Positions 35,151 through 42,721 of a stretch of DNA of 64,000 nucleotides are shown piece by piece. How positions within the stretch are numbered: position 1 is the first letter of the stretch; each line of letters begins with the position of its first letter. Under the pieces are notes generated by a model. That model had not been told where the DNA came from and did no database searches. It was given only the letters and a program-made list of their open reading frames with translations. Origin of the DNA: Streptomyces chartreusis. Lineage in GTDB: Bacteria > Actinomycetota > Actinomycetes > Streptomycetales > Streptomycetaceae. Position numbers and translations under genes: made by a program. The DNA lies in NCBI RefSeq assembly GCF_008704715.1, contig NZ_CP023689.1:1550001-1614000 (forward strand), given 5' to 3'.

Positions 35151-35852
35151 CACGTTGAGCGTCTGCCCGGTGAGGAAGCCGCTGCCCTCGTCGACGACGT
35201 ACAGCAGCGTCGACACCAGGTCGGACGGTTCCTGGGTCCGGGGCACGGCCTGCCGCTCGCGGACCGACTCGAAGCCGCCGCCCGCGCCCACCGTGCGCTC
35301 AGCCGTCGCCGTGCGGACCATGCTCGGCGCGATCGCGTTGACCGTGATGCCGTTCGGCGCGAGGGCCGCCGCCAGCGCGCGGGTGAAGCCGATCAGGCCC
35401 ATCTTCGAGGCGACGTACGGGACCATCGTGGGCGGCGCGGTGAGGACGGCCGCCGAGGCGATGTTGACGACACGGCCCCACCCGGCGGCCTTCAGATACG
35501 GCAGCGCGGCCCGGGTCACCAGGAACGGCGCCTCCAGGTTGACCCGCATGATCCGGCGCCACTCCTCGACCGACGTCTCCTCGAAGGGCTGCGCCGGGTA
35601 CACGCCCGCGTTGTTGACGACGACGTGCAGCGCGCCGAACCGGTCGATGACACGCTCCAGCCCCCGGCGGACCTGCGTCTCGTCGGTGACGTCGGCCGTC
35701 AACTCCACGTAGTCGAGGATCTTCCCCGCGGTCTCCGGCTGGGGGACGAGGTCCAGGCCGGCGACCCGGTAGCCGCGCCCCGCGAGCGCGACGGCGAACT
35801 GCTGTCCGAGGCCCTGTGCCGCTCCGGTCACCAGGGCGGTACGCGTCTCCAT
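35127..35852 (-). CDS. Short-chain dehydrogenase/reductase
   Basis: 241-aa classical SDR. The cofactor motif is VTGAAQGLGQQ (8-18), the structural motif VVNNAG, the catalytic Ser in NIASAAV and the Y-x3-K pair in VPYVASKMG. It probably oxidises a sugar, sugar acid or polyol. It is divergent from a sugar ABC importer (164-bp shared region), so it likely handles the imported compound. The substrate cannot be fixed from sequence. Confidence 0.88.
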   Translation of the reverse strand: METRTALVTGAAQGLGQQFAVALAGRGYRVAGLDLVPQPETAGKILDYVELTADVTDETQVRRGLERVIDRFGALHVVVNNAGVYPAQPFEETSVEEWRRIMRVNLEAPFLVTRAALPYLKAAGWGRVVNIASAAVLTAPPTMVPYVASKMGLIGFTRALAAALAPNGITVNAIAPSMVRTATAERTVGAGGGFESVRERQAVPRTQEPSDLVSTLLYVVDEGSGFLTGQTLNVSGGSAFL

Positions 35853-36016
35853 GGGGCGAGTGTGATGACCCGTCAGCGGTCGGGCAAGGGCGCATTCCAC
35901 TCGCCGGAACGCCGTGGTTGCCGCCCGGCCCCGCCGGACCGACGCTGCGGGACGACGCCTCAGCGCCACCGCCGACGCCGCCCCGGCGCAGGCCGTACGT
36001 ACGGGAGCCGTGCCCG

Positions 36017-37048
36017 ATGACCGATACCGAGCGTGCCGTGGACGACGCCTCCCACGCCCCGCGCGCCCGTGCACGGGACGGCGGGAAACGGTGGCCCGGG
36101 CGGCGCCGACCGGTGCGGGACGAGCTCGGCGTACTGCTGGTGCTGGCGCTGCTGGTGGCCGCGATCGGGATTCCGTACCCGGACTTCCTCGACACGGACA
36201 ACCTGCTGTCCACCGCGCACAACTCGGTCTACATCTCGCTGATGGCGTGCGGGATGGTGTTCGCGCTCGCCATGCGCGAGGTCGACCTTTCGGTGGGCGG
36301 CGGCTACGCGATGTGCCTGGTCGTCGGGGCGCTGCTGGTGCGCGAAGGCGTACCGCCCTGGCTGGCGGTGCCTGTGGTCCTGGTCACCGGGATCGTGCTG
36401 GGTGTGTTCAACGCGCTGGTCACCACGCTGCTCGCGCTGCCGTCGTTCATCGTCACGCTGGGCACGCTGATGCTGTACCGGGGTGTCGGGCTGGCGCTCG
36501 CCGACGGCAGGCAGATCACCGATCTGCCGCTGGACGACTCGTTCTTCACGTTCGCGGGCGGCGATCCGGGCGGGGTGCCGTTCGCGCTGTGGGTGCTGCT
36601 GACGGTGGTCGTCGTGCTCGCGGTCGTGCTGGCCCGCACCCGGTTCGGGGCGCGGGTGCGGGCGATCGGGTCCAATCCGGACGCCGCCGAGTTCAGCGGC
36701 ATCCCCGTCGTCCGCACCCGGATCCAGGCCCTGGCGCTGTCCGGGTTCACCACGGCCTGCGCCGCCGCGCTCGCCCTCGCCTTCTACGGCGCCGGCGACC
36801 CCACCCTGGGCCAGGGCTACGAGTTGCAGGCCATCGCCGCGTGCATCATCGGCGGCACCCCGCTGGCCGGCGGACGCGGCTCGGTGGTCGGTGCGGTGGC
36901 CGGCGCGATGATCCTGTCGGTCGTGGCCGCCGGGCTCGTGTTCTTCGAAGTCCCCATCAACTGGACGTCGTTCGCGACCGGCGGGGTGATCCTCGTCGCG
37001 GTCGCGGCGGACAGCGCCCTGCGCCGCGGCGGACGCCGTCGCGAGTGA
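36017..37048 (+). CDS. Sugar ABC transporter permease (RbsC/RhaP type)
   Basis: 343-aa permease with about nine membrane segments in the BPD_transp_2 family. MREVDLSVGGGYAMCLVVGA and IGGTPLAGGRGSVVGAVAGA are the conserved inner-helix and loop motifs of ribose-type importers. A basic N-terminal tail (about 1-33) precedes the first helix. ATG 36017 follows GGGAG. It is the first gene of permease, binding protein, ATPase. There is only one permease gene, so it should homodimerise. Confidence 0.85.
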   Translation: MTDTERAVDDASHAPRARARDGGKRWPGRRRPVRDELGVLLVLALLVAAIGIPYPDFLDTDNLLSTAHNSVYISLMACGMVFALAMREVDLSVGGGYAMCLVVGALLVREGVPPWLAVPVVLVTGIVLGVFNALVTTLLALPSFIVTLGTLMLYRGVGLALADGRQITDLPLDDSFFTFAGGDPGGVPFALWVLLTVVVVLAVVLARTRFGARVRAIGSNPDAAEFSGIPVVRTRIQALALSGFTTACAAALALAFYGAGDPTLGQGYELQAIAACIIGGTPLAGGRGSVVGAVAGAMILSVVAAGLVFFEVPINWTSFATGGVILVAVAADSALRRGGRRRE

Positions 37049-37062
37049 GCCTGGAGGCCGTG

Positions 37063-38115
37063 ATGCACCCCCGATTCCGTACGGTGGCCGCCGCGCTGGT
37101 GCTGCTCACCGCCGTCGGCTGCGGCGACAGCGGCCCCGGCGAGGGCGACCGGCTGGACATGGGCATCGCCGTCGCCAACATCTCCCTGAACTTCGCCCAC
37201 GAGATGGTGCTGGGCGCCGAGAGCGCCGCCGAGCACGCGGGCGACGTCGACTTCAAGGCCGTCGGCCCGCCCAACACCGACGGACCGGCCGAGGTGCAGC
37301 TGTTCCAGAACCTCACGACCCGCGCCGAGGACGGCATCGTCCTGGAGAACCTCGACCCGCCGATCTTCACGCGCCCCGCCGCCCGGGCCGTCGACCGGGG
37401 CATCCCGATCGTCGCCCTGGACACCGCGCCCACCGACGGCAGCAAGGTCACCTTCTACGTCGGCAACGACAACTACGCGCTCGGCGAGCTCATGGCGAAG
37501 GAGGCTCTGAAGCGGCTCGGCGACGACCCGGAGGGCCAGATCGTCATCGGCGTGCCCAACCCCGGCACGCCCGTGCTGGACAGCCGGGCCCAGGGCATCG
37601 CCGACACGTTCGGGAAGCAGGCGCCGGGCGTGAAGGTGCTCGGCCCCTTCCAGACGTACAGCGATCCCGGGCAGAACTACAGCTCCTGGTCGGCGCAGGT
37701 GAACGCGCACCCGGACGCGCTCGCCTTCCTCGGTGTCGGTGACGCCGACAGCTACAACCTCGCCAGGATCAAGAAGGCGAAGGACGGGAAGTGGCTGACC
37801 GCGGGCTTCGACGTCGATCCGAAGACGCTCGAAGCGGTCCAGGACGGCTCGAACTTCGTCACCATCGACCCGCAGCACTTCCTCAAGGGCTATCTGTCCA
37901 CGGCGATGCTGATTAAGTCGGTACGCGAGAAGGACGGCAGGCTGCCGGACGGCTGGTTCCTCTCCCCCGGCGGCGTCGTCGACTCCGCCAACATCGACGA
38001 CATCATCGCCCGGCAGAAGTCGGCGAAGGCGGCCTACGACTGGTACCGGCCGGCGATCGACAAGCTGCTCGGCGACCAGGCCGGCAACATGCACCCGTTG
38101 AAGGACGCCCGCTGA
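37063..38115 (+). CDS. Sugar-binding lipoprotein of ABC importer
   Basis: 350-aa periplasmic-binding-protein type 1 domain. The N-terminus is a lipoprotein signal with the Cys in TAVGC-GDSG (near residue 20). Sugar-binding features include GIAVANISLNFAHEM at the start, GIVLENLDPP and ALDTAPTDGSKVTFYVGNDN. Family members bind ribose, rhamnose, autoinducer-2 or inositol. GGAGG at 37053-37057 sets the ATG 37063 start. It is one base from the ATPase start (stop TGA at 38113-38115, ATG at 38117). Confidence 0.88.
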   Translation: MHPRFRTVAAALVLLTAVGCGDSGPGEGDRLDMGIAVANISLNFAHEMVLGAESAAEHAGDVDFKAVGPPNTDGPAEVQLFQNLTTRAEDGIVLENLDPPIFTRPAARAVDRGIPIVALDTAPTDGSKVTFYVGNDNYALGELMAKEALKRLGDDPEGQIVIGVPNPGTPVLDSRAQGIADTFGKQAPGVKVLGPFQTYSDPGQNYSSWSAQVNAHPDALAFLGVGDADSYNLARIKKAKDGKWLTAGFDVDPKTLEAVQDGSNFVTIDPQHFLKGYLSTAMLIKSVREKDGRLPDGWFLSPGGVVDSANIDDIIARQKSAKAAYDWYRPAIDKLLGDQAGNMHPLKDAR

Positions 38116-38116
38116 G

Positions 38117-39580
38117 ATGACGTACGGCGACGTCCTCGTGGCGCGGGGCCTGGTCAAGTCCTACGGCGGTGTGCGGGCGCTGGACGGGGCCGGCATCCGG
38201 CTGCGGGGCGGTGAGGTGCACGCGCTGGTCGGGGAGAACGGCGCGGGCAAGTCGACGCTGGTGCGGATCCTGTCGGGGACGCGGGCGGCGGACGCGGGTG
38301 CCGTGCGCGCGGCCCCGGGCACCCGGATCGCCATGGTGGCCCAGGAGTTGAGTCTCTTCCCGGACCTCACGGTGCGGGAGAACCTCTTCCCGCACCGGCC
38401 ACCGCGCCGCCACGGCCTGCTCGACCGCGGCGCCATGGACCGGGCGGCCCGGCCCGTCCTCGACGAGCTGGGGCTCGACGTCGACCTGGACGCGCGGGTC
38501 GGTGAACTCCCGCTGGCCGACCAGCAGTTGACGGAGATCACCCGGGCCCTGCTGCGCGACCCCGGGCTCCTCGTCCTCGACGAGCCGACCTCGGCGCTCC
38601 CGGCCGCCGCCGTCGACCGGCTCGAACGGGTCCTGCACGCCCTCACCGGACGCGGAATCGCCGTCCTGTACGTCACCCATTTCCTGGCCGAGGTGATGCG
38701 GTTCGCGCACCGGGTCACGGTGCTGCGGGACGGGCGGGTCGCGCTGTCGGGGGTGCGCCGGACGGAGGTCGACGTGCCCGAGCTGGTGGCCGCGATGCTC
38801 GGCGGCCGTCCCGAGCAGCCGGAGCGCCGGACCCGGACCGTGGTCGATCTGGCGCCGCCGGTGGTGCTGTCGCAGGTGAGCGTGCCGGGGCGGCTGGCGG
38901 ACGTGACGTTAACTGTGCGGGCCGGCGAGGTGGTGGGGGTCGCCGGGCTGCAAGGTGCCGGGCATCTCGACGCGCTGGAGGTGGTGTGCGGCCGTACGGC
39001 GATCTCGGCGGGCCGGGTGGACGTCGGCGGCCGTGGTCTGCCGCGCTCGCTGCGGGACGCGATCCGCGCGGGCGTCGCCTTCGTGCCGAGCGACCGCAAG
39101 CGGTACGGGCTGATGACGGACCGCGCGGTGTGGGAGAACGCCACCGCGGTGAGCTGGCTGGGCCTGGGGCGCGGCGGCGTCATGCCGTCACGGGCCGAAC
39201 TCGTGCGCCGTACGGCCGGGTTGACGGAGCGGCTGCGGCTGCGCGGCGGCCCGTACGACGTCGTGGCCCGGCTGTCCGGCGGCAACCAGCAGAAGGTCGT
39301 CCTCGCGAAGTGGCTGGCGACGGAGCCGAGGATCGTGGTGCTGGACGACCCGACGCGGGGTGTGGACGTCGGGGTACGGGGCGAGATGCACCGCATCATC
39401 GGCGAGTTGGCGGCGGGCGGGGCGGCCGTGCTGATCGCCTCGACGGACCTCGCGGAGCTGACGGAGGTGTGCGACCGGGTGCTGGTGTTCGTGCGCGGGC
39501 GGGTCGACGGAGAGTTGAGCGGCAGCCGGCTGACGGAGCGGTCGCTGGCGGTCGCGATGCAGCGCCCGAGCGGCGACTGA
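38117..39580 (+). CDS. Sugar ABC importer ATPase (double domain, RbsA type) with a TTA codon
   Basis: 487-aa ATPase with two ABC domains as in RbsA/MglA. The first has Walker A GENGAGKS and Walker B LLVLDEPTSAL but a weak signature (LPLADQQL). The second has the good signature LSGGNQQKVVLAKW and VVLDDPTRGVDVG but no clear Walker A, the usual asymmetry of this family. Codon 265 (38909-38911) is TTA, a rare leucine codon read by the bldA tRNA, so full import activity may be tied to development. A terminator follows at 39588. Confidence 0.9.
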   Translation: MTYGDVLVARGLVKSYGGVRALDGAGIRLRGGEVHALVGENGAGKSTLVRILSGTRAADAGAVRAAPGTRIAMVAQELSLFPDLTVRENLFPHRPPRRHGLLDRGAMDRAARPVLDELGLDVDLDARVGELPLADQQLTEITRALLRDPGLLVLDEPTSALPAAAVDRLERVLHALTGRGIAVLYVTHFLAEVMRFAHRVTVLRDGRVALSGVRRTEVDVPELVAAMLGGRPEQPERRTRTVVDLAPPVVLSQVSVPGRLADVTLTVRAGEVVGVAGLQGAGHLDALEVVCGRTAISAGRVDVGGRGLPRSLRDAIRAGVAFVPSDRKRYGLMTDRAVWENATAVSWLGLGRGGVMPSRAELVRRTAGLTERLRLRGGPYDVVARLSGGNQQKVVLAKWLATEPRIVVLDDPTRGVDVGVRGEMHRIIGELAAGGAAVLIASTDLAELTEVCDRVLVFVRGRVDGELSGSRLTERSLAVAMQRPSGD

Positions 39581-39587
39581 GGCGGAC

Positions 39588-39618
39588 GGGCCCGCTCCAC
39601 CGGACAGGGAGCGGGCCC
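39588..39618. terminator. Terminator after the sugar importer operon
   Basis: Perfect 11-bp stem GGGCCCGCTCC (39588-39598) with GGAGCGGGCCC (39608-39618) and a 9-nt loop, just past the ATPase stop and before the convergent secreted-protein gene, so it may serve both. Confidence 0.8.
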
Positions 39619-39645
39619 ACGCGTGTCGTCAGTGGCGGCCCGGCG

Positions 39646-40074
39646 TCACGGGCTGCCGTAGATCTTGCTGTAGTCGGCGCAGGTCCAGTCGGCGCCCTGT
39701 TCCGTGAGGCACTCCTTGGCCTCGAACCAGGACACGGTGTCGTCGAAGTTCCAGGTGTAGCTGTTCTCGGCGCCCGATCCCGAGGCGGAGAGGACCTCGG
39801 TCCGGTCGCCGCCCCACCCGTCCTGGTAGGTCGCCCGCAGGTACACCCGGGCGCCGTGCGAGTCGGCCTTGGTGTCGCGGATGTTCACCTTGACGTAGTA
39901 CCGCCCGCCGGACAGGCTGACGGTGCCCCAGGCGTGCGCGCCCACCAGGTCGCCCTGGGTGTACTGGAGGTTCCAGCTCGACGCCGCGTTGGCGGTGCCC
40001 GCCGAGACACCGACGGCCAGTGCGGCCCCGGCGGCGGCAACTCCGAGTGAACGCATGATCTGCTTCGTACGCAT
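39646..40074 (-). CDS. Small secreted protein of unknown function
   Basis: 142-aa exported protein. The signal peptide is clear (MRTKQIMRSLGVAAAGAALA then VSAGTANA-ASS). The mature part of about 112 residues is rich in Trp, Tyr and Ser, with two cysteines (in AKECLTEQ and DWTCADY) likely to form a disulfide near the C-terminus. The pattern suggests a small beta-sandwich. ATG 40074 has GGGGA a few bases upstream; an in-frame start 18 codons earlier does not. Function unknown. Confidence 0.75.
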   Translation of the reverse strand: MRTKQIMRSLGVAAAGAALAVGVSAGTANAASSWNLQYTQGDLVGAHAWGTVSLSGGRYYVKVNIRDTKADSHGARVYLRATYQDGWGGDRTEVLSASGSGAENSYTWNFDDTVSWFEAKECLTEQGADWTCADYSKIYGSP

Positions 40075-40167
40075 AGGTCCCCTGCTTCCCGGTCGTGTTT
40101 CCGGATACGTCCATGAAGCTAGGGACACCGCTTTGCGCGGACCTTGGACGATTCTTGAAACCCCTGT

Positions 40168-40914
40168 TCAGGCCGACAGCGCCCGGGTCAGCGCCCGTGC
40201 CGCGGCGCACACCCGGGCGCCGAGGCGTTCCACGTCGAGCCTGCGGGTGCCGCCGGTGACGGAGATCGCGGCGATGGGGCGGGAGTCACGGCCGCGGGCG
40301 TAGACGGGGGCGGCCACGGCCGAGACGCCGACCTCGGCCTCCTCCAGGTTGACGCCGAAGCCGCGGGCCCGGGTCAGCGCCAGGTCGCGGGCGAGCTGGC
40401 CGGGCAGGACGAGGGTGCGCGGGGTGAGGCGGGGCAGGGTGCGGTGCGGTGGACGGCCGTCCTCGGCGAGCGCGAGGAAGACCTTGCCGGTGGCGGTGCA
40501 GTGGGCGGGCAGCCGGCCCCCGGTGCGGGACACGATGGGCGTGGCGCGGCGGCCGGTGACCTTCTCCAGGAACAGGGTGTCGGTGCCGTCCGGGACGGCC
40601 AGGTGCACGTTCTCCTGCGTGGCGTCGTGCAGGTCGCCGAGGTAGGGCAGCGCGGCGTCGCACAGTTCGCGCACGGACGGCGCCGACTGGCCGAGGACGA
40701 AGAGGCCGAGCCCGATGCGGTAGGTGCCCTCGGGTGTGCGCTCGACGAGGCCGAGCCGGACCAGTTCCCCGATGAGGCGGTGCGCGGTCGGCTTGGGCAG
40801 CCCCGTGCGCAGGGCGAGTTCGGCGAGGGTGAGGGCGGTGTCGGAGCCACCGCAGGCACGCAGCAGCAGGACGCCGCGCGCGAGCACGGACTTGGGCAGC
40901 GGGCCGTCCGTCAT
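40168..40914 (-). CDS. IclR family transcriptional regulator
   Basis: 248-aa regulator. The N-terminal winged helix includes LTLAELALRTGLPKPTAHRL, and the C-terminal effector domain runs from about residue 90 with HCTATGKVFLALAE typical of IclR proteins. It lies 59 bp downstream of the benzoylformate-decarboxylase-like gene on the same strand and probably regulates it in response to an aromatic or keto acid. ATG 40914 is chosen; the ORF extends 21 codons further without family sequence. Confidence 0.87.
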   Translation of the reverse strand: MTDGPLPKSVLARGVLLLRACGGSDTALTLAELALRTGLPKPTAHRLIGELVRLGLVERTPEGTYRIGLGLFVLGQSAPSVRELCDAALPYLGDLHDATQENVHLAVPDGTDTLFLEKVTGRRATPIVSRTGGRLPAHCTATGKVFLALAEDGRPPHRTLPRLTPRTLVLPGQLARDLALTRARGFGVNLEEAEVGVSAVAAPVYARGRDSRPIAAISVTGGTRRLDVERLGARVCAAARALTRALSA

Positions 40915-40973
40915 GGACCGATGGTGGTGGCTCGGGGGTGCGGTGACAAGGTGCGGGTCCCTGTGAGTCGCCG

Positions 40974-42602
40974 TCACGCGCGCAGCGGTACGTCGACCAG
41001 GAGCGGCCCGCTCAAGTGGCCCGCCCCGGCGACCAGTTCACGCAGGTGGGCCGCGCTCTGGGCGCGTACGGCGTCGACGCCGAAGAAGCCTGCGGCCCGG
41101 GTGAAGTCCAGCTGCCCGAGGTCGGTGCCGGGGCAGACGCCCTTGCCGCCCATCGCCTCGTAGGTGTCCTGGAGGGTGCGGTAGGCGCCGTTGCCCATCA
41201 CCACGAACAGCACGGGGACGGCCAGCCGTGCCGCGCTCCACAGGCCCTGGAGGCCGAACAGGGTGCCGCCGTCGCCGAGGACGGCGACCACGGGCCGGCC
41301 GGGTTCGGCGAGTGCGCGGCCGACGGCGGCGCCGATGCCCCAGCCGAGTCCGCCGCCGACGGTGTGGGTGTAGCTGCCGGCTCGCTCCAGGCGCACCATG
41401 CGGCGTAACAACAGGCCGACGGTGATGGCCTCTTCGACGACCACGGCACCGGGCGGCAGGCCGGCGGCCACGGCATGCGCGGCGGCCCAGGGGGCGAGCG
41501 GGGCCGGGGAGTAGGCGGCGCGGGCGGCGGCCTCGGCGCGGTCGCGCTCTACTGCGTGCCGTTCGCCCGCCCGCTCGACGCGGCCCTTCGCGGTGTGCTC
41601 GGGGACACGGTCGGCCACCAGCGTGGCGAGCCGGTGCAGGGAGGGTCCGAGGGCGCCGACGAGCCCGGCGTCGACGGGGAAGTTGCGGCCGATCTCGTCC
41701 GGGTCGGAGTCGAGTTGTACGACGGTGAGGCCGGGGGGCAGCGCGGGGCCGGGCGTGTAGTGGTGCGGGGTGAAGGCGTGCGCCCCGGCGATCAGCACGG
41801 CGTCGTACGCGCCGAGCGCGGAGCGGATGGCGTCGTGGCGCGGCGGCAGCATCCCGGCGTAGAGGGGGTGCGTGGTCGGGAAGTTCAGGCCGTCGCTCAT
41901 CGGCTGGTGATGGACGGTCGCGCCGCAGGCCTCCGCGGTGCGCACGAGCGCGCCGAGGGCGTCCTCGCGGCCCACGCCGTCCCCGGCGACGATCGCGGGG
42001 CGGGCTGCGTCGCCGAGCAGGAGGGCGGCGCGTTCCAGGCCCGGGGCGGGTCCCTGGGCGGGTGCGGGGGTGCGGGCCGGGACCTCGATCTCGGTGTCCT
42101 CGGCGAGCAGGTCCATGGGGAGGGAGAGGAACACCGGCCCGGCGGGCGGCCGTACCGCGAGCGCGAAGGCCCGGCGCAGGGCGAGCGGCAGGTCATGGGC
42201 GTACCGGATGTCGTACGCAGCCTTCACCGCGGGTGCCGCGAGGCCCGTCAGATCACCGGCGAGCATCGGGTCCTGCTGGAGGTGCCGGCGGTCCTGCTGG
42301 CCGGCCGTCACCACCAGCGGGGTGCGGGAGCGGCGGGCGTTGAGCAGGCCGATCAGCCCGTTGGCGAGGCCCGCTGCGATGTGCAGGCTCACGAACGCGG
42401 GGCGGCCGGTGCCGCGCGCGTATCCGTCGGCCATCGACACGACGGCGCCCTCGTGCACGCCGAGGACGTACTCGGGGGCGCCCTCGGTCTCCGACAGCGC
42501 TGCCAGGAAGGGCAGTTCGGTGGTGCCGGGGTTGCCGAAGACGCGGTCCACGCCCTCGCCGCGCAGGATGTCCAGCAGGGCGAGGGCGGGGCGGGATCCC
42601 AT
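40974..42602 (-). CDS. Benzoylformate decarboxylase-like ThDP enzyme with a TTA codon
   Basis: 542-aa thiamine-diphosphate enzyme. The cofactor-activating Glu is in LGVHEGAVVSMADGYAR (near residue 47). The ThDP/Mg motif runs from LGDGG to NGAYRTLQ near residues 430-460. The overall pattern fits benzoylformate decarboxylases (MdlC), though acetolactate-synthase-like or other 2-keto-acid decarboxylase activity is possible. GAGGAG lies 7 nt before ATG 42602. The codon at 41406-41408 reads TTA on the coding strand, so expression may depend on bldA. The IclR gene follows. Confidence 0.83.
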   Translation of the reverse strand: MGSRPALALLDILRGEGVDRVFGNPGTTELPFLAALSETEGAPEYVLGVHEGAVVSMADGYARGTGRPAFVSLHIAAGLANGLIGLLNARRSRTPLVVTAGQQDRRHLQQDPMLAGDLTGLAAPAVKAAYDIRYAHDLPLALRRAFALAVRPPAGPVFLSLPMDLLAEDTEIEVPARTPAPAQGPAPGLERAALLLGDAARPAIVAGDGVGREDALGALVRTAEACGATVHHQPMSDGLNFPTTHPLYAGMLPPRHDAIRSALGAYDAVLIAGAHAFTPHHYTPGPALPPGLTVVQLDSDPDEIGRNFPVDAGLVGALGPSLHRLATLVADRVPEHTAKGRVERAGERHAVERDRAEAAARAAYSPAPLAPWAAAHAVAAGLPPGAVVVEEAITVGLLLRRMVRLERAGSYTHTVGGGLGWGIGAAVGRALAEPGRPVVAVLGDGGTLFGLQGLWSAARLAVPVLFVVMGNGAYRTLQDTYEAMGGKGVCPGTDLGQLDFTRAAGFFGVDAVRAQSAAHLRELVAGAGHLSGPLLVDVPLRA

Positions 42603-42721
42603 GGGGGGGCTCCTCGGGGAAGGGGACCTGTGCGGGAGGACGGTTCGTCCGCCAGCTTGGGTGCCCCGTTCCCCGGGGAGCAAGGTCGGCGTATCGCTGA
42701 ACGGTATGTGGCGCTACGGCG

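Noticed and set aside
35914-37062. N-terminal extension of the sugar-binding-protein frame through the permease gene
   Set aside because: It runs out of frame over the permease; the lipoprotein signal and GGAGG site fix the start at 37063.
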